From Lachnospiraceae bacterium UBA4711 (GTDB lineage: Bacteria > Bacillota > Clostridia > Lachnospirales > Lachnospiraceae), in NCBI GenBank assembly GCA_002404515.1, contig DHJV01000077.1, positions 2,336 through 13,182 on the forward strand: a stretch of DNA of 10,847 nucleotides, in the 5' to 3' direction. Position 1 is the stretch's first letter. Every line of letters starts with the position of its first letter. Below the pieces are notes generated by a model that searched no databases, was not told where the DNA came from, and saw only the letters and a program-made list of their open reading frames with translations. A program made the translations under genes and the position numbers. Shown in pieces: positions 6,281 through 10,847 of this stretch.

Positions 6281-6688
6281 ATGGCAAATGATTTTAATCA
6301 GACAGTTGGTTCTTTATTTCAGGGGATGGATTCCCTGCTTACAACGAAGACAGTTGTCGGTGAGCCAACGAAGGTAGGCGATACAATTATTTTACCATTG
6401 GTGGATGTGAATTTCGGCGTGGCTGCCGGGGCATTTGGCAAAAACGGTGGTTCTAATTCTGCCGGAGGTGGAATGGGCGGTAAGATGTCACCGACTGCGG
6501 TACTTGTGATCCAGAACGGACATGCGAAAATGATTCCGGTCAAGCAGGGCGACACAGTAAGCAAGGTAATCGATATGATCCCGGAGGTTGTCGATAAGAT
6601 TGCAACAGCCATGGGCAAGAAGACAGATGTGGATATTGACAGCCCGGAAATTAAAGAAGCGATTGATCAGGCAAGTGAGAATAACTAG
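6281..6688 (+). CDS. gerW: GerW family sporulation protein (YtfJ)
   Basis: The product is 135 residues; GGAGG at 6267-6271 is nine bases before the ATG. Family hallmarks are visible: a short N-terminal helix ending in GMDSLLTTKTVVGEP (15-29), GDTIILPLVDVNFGVAAG (33-50), a glycine-rich loop (53-68), then the MSPTAVLVIQNGHAKMIPV segment (69-87). YtfJ/GerW is a forespore-made protein needed in Bacillus subtilis for normal germination, reported to affect the germination lytic enzyme SleB. SleB itself is often missing in Clostridia, so the target here may differ. I see no forespore-type (sigma F or G) promoter in the 32-bp gap, so it is likely transcribed with the DUF2953 gene. Length is normal for the family. 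Confidence 0.93.
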   Translation: MANDFNQTVGSLFQGMDSLLTTKTVVGEPTKVGDTIILPLVDVNFGVAAGAFGKNGGSNSAGGGMGGKMSPTAVLVIQNGHAKMIPVKQGDTVSKVIDMIPEVVDKIATAMGKKTDVDIDSPEIKEAIDQASENN

Positions 6689-6764
6689 GATTTGAACGAA
6701 ATTACGTCTTTTCACTCCATTTGTCTCATAGTATGTAATAGAAAAAATATGTGAAGAGGCGGCA
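6689..6764 (+). other. 76-bp spacer after gerW, no clear signal
   Basis: The segment is A/T-rich. It holds no stable hairpin with a T-run and no promoter with acceptable hexamers and spacing (TTGAAC at 6692 lacks a -10 at 16-18 bp). Its 3' end carries the ribosome site AGAGG (6755-6759) of the next small gene. Confidence 0.4.
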
Positions 6765-6905
6765 TTGAAGGCATTATTTGGGTATTCGATTTTATTTATG
6801 GCGATTGGCATGATACTTTCGTATTTTGTCAGTGGTTTTTGTGAGTTTGTTTTAGTGACGGCGATGCTTATCTTGGCATATGTATTGCTGTGCTTTGATT
6901 GTTAA
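6765..6905 (+). CDS. putative 46-residue two-helix membrane protein
   Basis: A TTG start at 6765, five bases after AGAGG (6755-6759), opens a 46-codon frame that ends at TAA 6903-6905. The product begins MKALFGYSILFMAIGMILSY and ends LLCFDC. Two hydrophobic segments (about 4-22 and 28-43) are separated by a short SGFCEF turn, giving a hairpin-like membrane protein with three cysteines. The frame ends 12 bases before the next start. Its stop is close to the AGGAGG ribosome site of the DHH gene, so the two are probably coupled. Hydrophobic codon choice, a fitting ribosome site and neat packing between genes argue that it is real. I do not recognise a family. Because it is short, chance cannot be ruled out without comparison to relatives. 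Confidence 0.6.
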   Translation: MKALFGYSILFMAIGMILSYFVSGFCEFVLVTAMLILAYVLLCFDC

Positions 6906-6917
6906 CAGGAGGCACAA

Positions 6918-7904
6918 GTGGCAGAAGAAAAACAGAAGGCATTGATTGAACTTCTGAGAGGACATAAGGTATATTTACAGACACATAATTTCCCCGACCC
7001 GGATGCAATATCAAGCTCATTTGGATTGAAACGGTATCTGGAGCATTACGGAATTACATCGAAGATCTGTTATGTTGGAAGTATCGACCGGTTCAATACG
7101 AGAAAAATGATGGATACATTTGGAATCGAGATTTATTCGTATGATGATATCCCGGACATGCAGGCAGAGGACTATATTGTGCATGTCGACTGTCAGAAGC
7201 CGAATGCAAATACGACAGATCTGCCGGGCGATGAGGTGGCGTGTGTCGACCATCATCCGGTGTTTGTGAAGACAGAGGATTACAAGTACGAGGATATCCG
7301 GATTGTCGGTGCATGTGCCAGCATTGTTGCGTCGTATTTTCAGACAAGCGGAGTACCGATGGATGAGGATGTGGCAACGGCATTAGCCTATGGAATCAAG
7401 ATGGATACGGCGGATTTTGTGCGTGGAACAACCGCGTTTGATATGGATATGATGGCATATCTGTTCGATTATATTAATGCAGATAAATTGAACAGTATGT
7501 ATAACTCCACAATTGAATTTCAGGATCTGAAGGCGTATGGTGCGGCAATCGAGCATATCGAGGTGTTTGATTATGTCGGATTCACTTATATTCCGTTTGA
7601 ATGTCCGAGTTCGCTGGTTGCGATTATATCGGATTTTATTTTATCATTAGACGTAGTGGATGTAGCAATAGTCTATTCAGTCAATTCAGATGGCATTAAG
7701 TTCTCTGTGCGGAGTGAGCGGGCGGATGTCGATGCCGGAAAGTTGATCTATCAGGCACTGGATGGGATCGGCTCCGGTGGTGGACATGCTGCGATGGCAG
7801 GCGGGTTTGTCAGCCATGAAGCACTGAATAAGATTGGCAGAGACTATGACCGGAAATTAAAAGAATTATTTATGAAGACGATTCGTAAGAATAGAGGTGT
7901 GTAA
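6918..7904 (+). CDS. DHH/DHHA1 family phosphoesterase (NrnA-like)
   Basis: The product is 328 residues from a GTG start, with AGGAGG at 6907-6912 five bases upstream. The DHH domain shows motif I as H23 with DPDA (27-30), D91 after YIVHV, the signature DHH at 111-113, and a later acidic site at D163 (GIKMDTADF). The DHHA1 domain has the substrate-binding GSGGGH (285-290) followed by AAMAGG. Such proteins are Mn2+-dependent phosphoesterases. NrnA types degrade nano-RNAs and pAp, and some cleave pApA from c-di-AMP. The length is close to NrnA (about 313 residues), and no membrane or GGDEF part is present, so it is not GdpP. The next gene starts one base after its stop, which implies coupled translation with the alarmone synthetase. 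The exact substrate cannot be told from sequence alone. Confidence 0.92.
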   Translation: MAEEKQKALIELLRGHKVYLQTHNFPDPDAISSSFGLKRYLEHYGITSKICYVGSIDRFNTRKMMDTFGIEIYSYDDIPDMQAEDYIVHVDCQKPNANTTDLPGDEVACVDHHPVFVKTEDYKYEDIRIVGACASIVASYFQTSGVPMDEDVATALAYGIKMDTADFVRGTTAFDMDMMAYLFDYINADKLNSMYNSTIEFQDLKAYGAAIEHIEVFDYVGFTYIPFECPSSLVAIISDFILSLDVVDVAIVYSVNSDGIKFSVRSERADVDAGKLIYQALDGIGSGGGHAAMAGGFVSHEALNKIGRDYDRKLKELFMKTIRKNRGV

Positions 7905-7905
7905 C

Positions 7906-8571
7906 ATGAACGGGAGTACAGATATGAGTATGGAGCTTCTGATGAACTCCGACAACCCAGAAAAGGTACTGCAGACGATGCAGCCATTTATAGAGTTGAT
8001 GATGCATTATGAGTGTGCGTTGATGGAGATTGAGACAAAGCTGAAGGTGTTAAATACCGAGTTTGCATCACAGTATAATCGAAATCCGTTTGAGTCAATC
8101 CGTTGCAGATTGAAAAAACCGCTCAGCATCGTGGAGAAGATGAAACGAAAAGGACTTGAGATCTCGATTGAGAATATTGAGGAGAATCTGACCGATATCG
8201 CAGGAGTAAGAGTAATCTGTTCCTTCCCGGAGGATATCTATACGGTATCAGAGCTTCTGACAAAGCAGGATGATATCCGGGTTGTGTGTGTCAAGGATTA
8301 CATACGGAATCCGAAGCCAAACGGATACCGCAGTCTGCATCTGATCGTGGAGATTCCGATTTTCTTATCCAATGAGAAAAAATACATGAAGGTCGAAGTG
8401 CAGTTCCGGACGATCGCGATGGATTTCTGGGCGAGTCTTGACCATAAGCTCAAGTATAAGAAAGACAATCTGAAGCATCCGGAGATTATTGCGAAGGAAT
8501 TGAAGAAGTGCGCAGACACGATTACCGCGATGGACTATAAAATGCAGGAAATCCGGAGTCTGCTGGAATAA
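7906..8571 (+). CDS. relP: small alarmone synthetase, RelP/YwaC-like ((p)ppGpp synthetase)
   Basis: The product is 221 residues. It transfers pyrophosphate from ATP to GDP or GTP. A single RelA/SpoT synthetase domain is present without HD hydrolase or TGS parts. Visible motifs are MKRKG (79-83), DIAGVRVICSF (97-107), DYIRNPKPNGYRSLHLIVE (131-149), the catalytic-type VEVQFRTIAMDFWASLDHKL (163-182) with E164, and a helical tail. The wording around these motifs, such as ICSFPEDIY, PKPNGYRSLH and MDFWASL, recalls Bacillus YwaC (RelP) more than YjbM (RelQ). That comparison is from memory. I chose ATG 7906, which has AGAGGTG (7893-7899) six bases upstream; a GTG at 7897 would extend the frame by three residues but has no good ribosome site. 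It follows the DHH gene by one base. In Bacillus YwaC is induced by envelope stress; here it has no evident promoter of its own. Confidence 0.92.
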   Translation: MNGSTDMSMELLMNSDNPEKVLQTMQPFIELMMHYECALMEIETKLKVLNTEFASQYNRNPFESIRCRLKKPLSIVEKMKRKGLEISIENIEENLTDIAGVRVICSFPEDIYTVSELLTKQDDIRVVCVKDYIRNPKPNGYRSLHLIVEIPIFLSNEKKYMKVEVQFRTIAMDFWASLDHKLKYKKDNLKHPEIIAKELKKCADTITAMDYKMQEIRSLLE

Positions 8572-8628
8572 TACAGTGATTGTAATTTGAATTATCAAAG
8601 AGATGCAGGCAGGACAGGAGGCAGAAAA

Positions 8629-9195
8629 ATGGCAAAACAGGTTTGGAAACCGGGAAATATGTTATATCCGGTGCCGGCGGTTATGGTGACAACCGGGGAT
8701 GGAAATGGAACAGATGATATCATCACAATTGCATGGACAGGAACGATCAATTCCGATCCACCGATGGTATCAATATCCGTTCGAAAGTCAAGATATTCAC
8801 ATGAGTTACTCACAAAAAATGGAGAGTTTGTCATCAATTTAGTGACAAAGGATCTGTGCTATGCGATGGACTATTGTGGTGTGAAATCGGGCAGAGATGT
8901 AGATAAATTCGCGGAAATGAAGCTGACGAAGGGCAAGGCGCAGACGGTGTCGGTTCCGGTCATTGAAGAAAGCCCGGTCAATATCGAGTGTAAGGTCACA
9001 CAGGTGATTGAGCTTGGTTCCCATGATATGTTCTTAGCTGAGGTAACAGCTGTACTTGCGGATGAAAAATATATGGATGAGACTGGAAAGTTCGATCTGA
9101 ATAAGACCGATCTGATTGCATATTCCCACGGACAGTATTTTACGCTTGGCGATTATGTCGGCAAATTCGGATACAGCGTACAGAAAAAGAAATAA
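8629..9195 (+). CDS. flavin reductase family protein (flavoredoxin-like)
   Basis: The product is 188 residues. ATG 8629 has a perfect AGGAGG at 8616-8621, seven bases upstream; the frame is open 14 codons further but without a ribosome site. The split-barrel FMN-binding fold is suggested by PVPAVMVTTGD (15-25), the TIAWTG segment (33-38), PPMVSISVRKSRYSHELL (44-61) and DYCGVKSGRDVDKF (81-94). SHDMFLAEV (131-139) is the typical histidine-containing strand of this family. Members bind FMN and act as flavin reductases or as electron carriers in anaerobes (flavoredoxin). No rubredoxin or other fused domain is seen. It is the last gene before the terminator. Its 57-bp upstream gap shows no terminator and only weak promoter-like sequence, so it probably belongs to the same transcript. 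Confidence 0.93.
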   Translation: MAKQVWKPGNMLYPVPAVMVTTGDGNGTDDIITIAWTGTINSDPPMVSISVRKSRYSHELLTKNGEFVINLVTKDLCYAMDYCGVKSGRDVDKFAEMKLTKGKAQTVSVPVIEESPVNIECKVTQVIELGSHDMFLAEVTAVLADEKYMDETGKFDLNKTDLIAYSHGQYFTLGDYVGKFGYSVQKKK

Positions 9196-9225
9196 TCATG
9201 AATTAAAAATAGTAATACCTATCAT

Positions 9226-9290
9226 AGAAAAGAACATTTGCAGCGTTCACAAAAGTTTCAGACTTTGTTCGTTGACAGATGTTCTTTTCT
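9226..9290 (+). terminator. intrinsic terminator ending the 2399-9195 operon
   Basis: AGAAAAGAACAT (9226-9237) pairs perfectly with ATGTTCTTTTCT (9279-9290), and three more pairs extend it to 9240/9276. A smaller inner hairpin lies in the 35-nt loop (ACAAAAGT near 9249-9256 against ACTTTGT near 9262-9268). The right arm and the bases after it are T-rich (TTCTTTTCTTTTA). The long A/T-rich stem is weaker than a GC stem, but the length, symmetry and position 30 bp after the stop make it a good terminator. The A-rich left arm means it might also work on the other strand. Confidence 0.75.
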
Positions 9291-9298
9291 TTTATAAT
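9272..9298 (+). promoter_or_regulatory. promoter of the YifB/ComM gene, overlapping the terminator
   Basis: TTGACA (9272-9277) and TATAAT (9293-9298) both match consensus perfectly but are only 15 bp apart, shorter than the usual 17. The -35 lies in the right arm of the terminator hairpin. A start near 9305 would leave a leader of about 34 nt. Short spacers usually weaken a promoter, and some are targets of DNA-twisting MerR-type regulators only when the spacer is longer (19-20 bp), so that explanation does not fit here. Confidence 0.6.
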
Positions 9299-9338
9299 AT
9301 GAAACTGGCCAGCGCCCTTGGAGAAGAAGGGAGCAAAT

Positions 9339-10847
9339 ATGTTTAGTAAAGTAAAAAGCTGTGCGGTTCACGGTGTGGACGGACGAATGATTGATGTGGA
9401 GGCAGATGTGAATGATGGTCTGCCTGTGTTTACTATGGTTGGATATCTGTCGTCGTCTGTTCGGGAGGCATCGGAACGCGTGCGGACTGCGCTTAAGAAT
9501 TCTGGTTTTCATTTGCCACCGAAGCGCATCACGATCAATTTATCCCCGGCAGATATGAGAAAAGATGGTTCTGGATATGATTTGGCGATTGCAGCCGCGG
9601 TACTGTTGTCGCTCGGTATTACGGCTGAATTACCGATGAATCAGATGTTGGTATTAGGAGAACTGAGCCTGGACGGATCTGTCAAAGCGATTCCGGGTGT
9701 TCTTCCTATGGTCATCTGCGCCAGAGAAGAAGGTATGACAGGCTGCATTGTCCCGAAAGAGAATGTGCAGGAAGCTGCTTTGGTGCAGGGAATATCGGTT
9801 ATAGGCGTTTCGAGCCTGCAGGAGACCATGGAGTATATCCAGGGAATAAAAGAAATTGCGCATACGAATGTCACGCAACCGGCTGGAGAGGCATCCGAAT
9901 ATATGTATGATATTGATTTCTCAGATGTGGTTGGACAGGAAAGCATCAAACGGGGGATGGAGATTGCAGCGGCTGGGTTCCATAATGTATTGCTGACCGG
10001 GGCAGCTGGTGCGGGCAAATCCATGCTCGCGAAGCGGCTGCCGACGATCCTGCCCCGGATGAGCTTCGAAGAAAGTCTGGAGGTGACAAAGATATACAGT
10101 GTCGGAGGGATGCTTCCGCCGGAAGGGGGACTGATCCACAGGCGCCCGTTCCGTGCACCGCATCATACAATCTCTGAATATGCACTGATCGGTGGCGGCA
10201 GAGTCCCGACGCCGGGAGAAGTAAGCTTCGCCCATTATGGTGTGCTGTTTCTGGATGAGCTTCCGGAGTTTTCCAAACCGGTATTAGAAGTGCTGCGCCA
10301 GCCATTAGAAGACCGGCGGATCCGGATATCGAGAGTACAGGCATCGTATGAATTCCCGGCAGATTTTATGTTTGTGGCGGCGATGAATCCATGTCCTTGT
10401 GGAAACTACCTGGATTATCGGAAATGCAGCTGCACCGAACAGCAGATTCGTCGTTATCAAAGTAAGGTAAGCGGACCATTGCTCGACCGGATCGATATCC
10501 GGATGGAAGTGAAAGGGGTAAAACAAGAGGCACTTTTTTCCAAACAGAAAACGGAATCTTCGAAGACAATCCGGACACGTGTGGAGCAGGCAAGACAGAT
10601 GCAGAAGGAACGGTTTGCCGGAACCGGACTGTTGTTCAATTCACAGCTTGATGGAAAGAATCTGGAGGAATATATCACGTTATCGGAAGAGGGAAAACGG
10701 TTGGTACTTCAGTTATTTGAAGAACAGCAATTGTCCGTCCGGGGTGTTCACCGGGTCTTAAAGCTTGCCCGCACGATTGCCGATCTGGCTGGCAGCGAAG
10801 AGATTGGATATGTGCATTTGCAGGAGGCAGCATTTTACCGCAATCAG
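9339..10847 (+). CDS. YifB/ComM family Mg-chelatase-like AAA+ ATPase (3' end missing)
   Basis: The frame runs from ATG 9339 (GGGAG at 9329-9333 five bases upstream) to the right edge: 503 residues. The family is about 505-510 long, so only a few codons and the stop are missing. The N-terminal ChlI-like fold (about 1-190) includes RITINLSPADMRKDGSGYDL near 67-86. The AAA+ core has Walker A GAAGAGKS (221-228), Walker B VLFLDE (302-307) and the family hallmark NPCPCG (350-355), followed by CSC and the arginine-rich LLDRIDIRMEV. The C-terminal helical domain ends with the RGVHRVLKLARTIADL pattern. In Gram-negative bacteria ComM is a hexameric branch-migration helicase that helps integrate transforming DNA. 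In Clostridia the gene (yifB) is often near dprA; that would lie beyond the window. It has its own promoter and is separate from the upstream operon. Confidence 0.95.
   Translation, partial: MFSKVKSCAVHGVDGRMIDVEADVNDGLPVFTMVGYLSSSVREASERVRTALKNSGFHLPPKRITINLSPADMRKDGSGYDLAIAAAVLLSLGITAELPMNQMLVLGELSLDGSVKAIPGVLPMVICAREEGMTGCIVPKENVQEAALVQGISVIGVSSLQETMEYIQGIKEIAHTNVTQPAGEASEYMYDIDFSDVVGQESIKRGMEIAAAGFHNVLLTGAAGAGKSMLAKRLPTILPRMSFEESLEVTKIYSVGGMLPPEGGLIHRRPFRAPHHTISEYALIGGGRVPTPGEVSFAHYGVLFLDELPEFSKPVLEVLRQPLEDRRIRISRVQASYEFPADFMFVAAMNPCPCGNYLDYRKCSCTEQQIRRYQSKVSGPLLDRIDIRMEVKGVKQEALFSKQKTESSKTIRTRVEQARQMQKERFAGTGLLFNSQLDGKNLEEYITLSEEGKRLVLQLFEEQQLSVRGVHRVLKLARTIADLAGSEEIGYVHLQEAAFYRNQ

Noticed and set aside
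7897..7905. GTG extension of the alarmone synthetase start
   Set aside because: ATG 7906 has AGAGGTG at good distance, while GTG 7897 lies within that ribosome site and overlaps the upstream gene.
8587..8628. Fourteen-codon upstream extension of the flavin reductase
   Set aside because: The perfect AGGAGG at 8616-8621 would lie inside the extension; it clearly serves ATG 8629, where the family-like N-terminus begins.
9116..9346. 76-residue plus-strand frame across the operon end
   Set aside because: It overlaps the flavin reductase end in another frame and runs through the terminator and promoter; no ribosome site or domain.
9641..10344. Overlapping minus-strand open frames of 104-132 residues
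   Set aside because: They are antisense to the well-supported YifB/ComM gene with its Walker motifs, and show no recognisable domain or start signal.

Overview
The window looks like chromosomal DNA of an anaerobic, spore-forming Firmicute, most likely a Clostridia member of the Lachnospiraceae type. The evidence is protein content only: a large tandem-ATPase 2-hydroxyacyl-CoA dehydratase activator typical of strict anaerobes, a GerW/YtfJ sporulation protein beside a DUF2953 protein, a RelP-like small alarmone synthetase, and strong AGGAGG-type ribosome binding sites. I see no rRNA, tRNA, CRISPR array, insertion sequence or phage gene. The gene order looks like ordinary core chromosome.

Left part (1-2283). 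A minus-strand gene that runs off the left edge encodes the N-terminal 563 residues of a BadF/HgdC-type activator with two tandem ATPase modules. Its promoter (TTGAAA-17-TATAAT) lies in the 142-bp divergent region. On the plus strand a small two-LysM protein without a signal peptide follows, closed by a clear intrinsic terminator at 2241-2283.

Middle part (2284-9290). Two candidate promoters and a 24-bp dyad precede a co-directional run of nine genes with no convincing terminator between them. In order they are: a six-helix rhomboid/derlin-like membrane protein with a C-terminal zinc-binding tail; an unrecognised 467-residue helical protein; an unrecognised 104-residue protein; a DUF2953 membrane protein (YtfI-like); GerW/YtfJ; a 46-residue membrane protein; a DHH/DHHA1 phosphoesterase (NrnA-like); a RelP/YwaC-like (p)ppGpp synthetase; and a flavin reductase family protein. 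Short gaps (1-2 nt at two junctions) suggest a long operon. It joins a sporulation module (DUF2953 plus GerW) to a nucleotide-signalling or nucleotide-turnover module (DHH phosphoesterase plus alarmone synthetase). A long hairpin terminator at 9226-9290 ends the run.

Right part (9272-10847). A promoter with two perfect consensus hexamers but a 15-bp spacer overlaps the terminator. It precedes a YifB/ComM-type Mg-chelatase-like AAA+ ATPase, which is open at the right edge and nearly complete.

The least understood parts are the 467- and 104-residue proteins, the pseudo-rhomboid with its zinc tail, the 46-residue membrane protein, and the palindromic promoter region at 2296-2358. I did not find a clearly new defence or mobile system.
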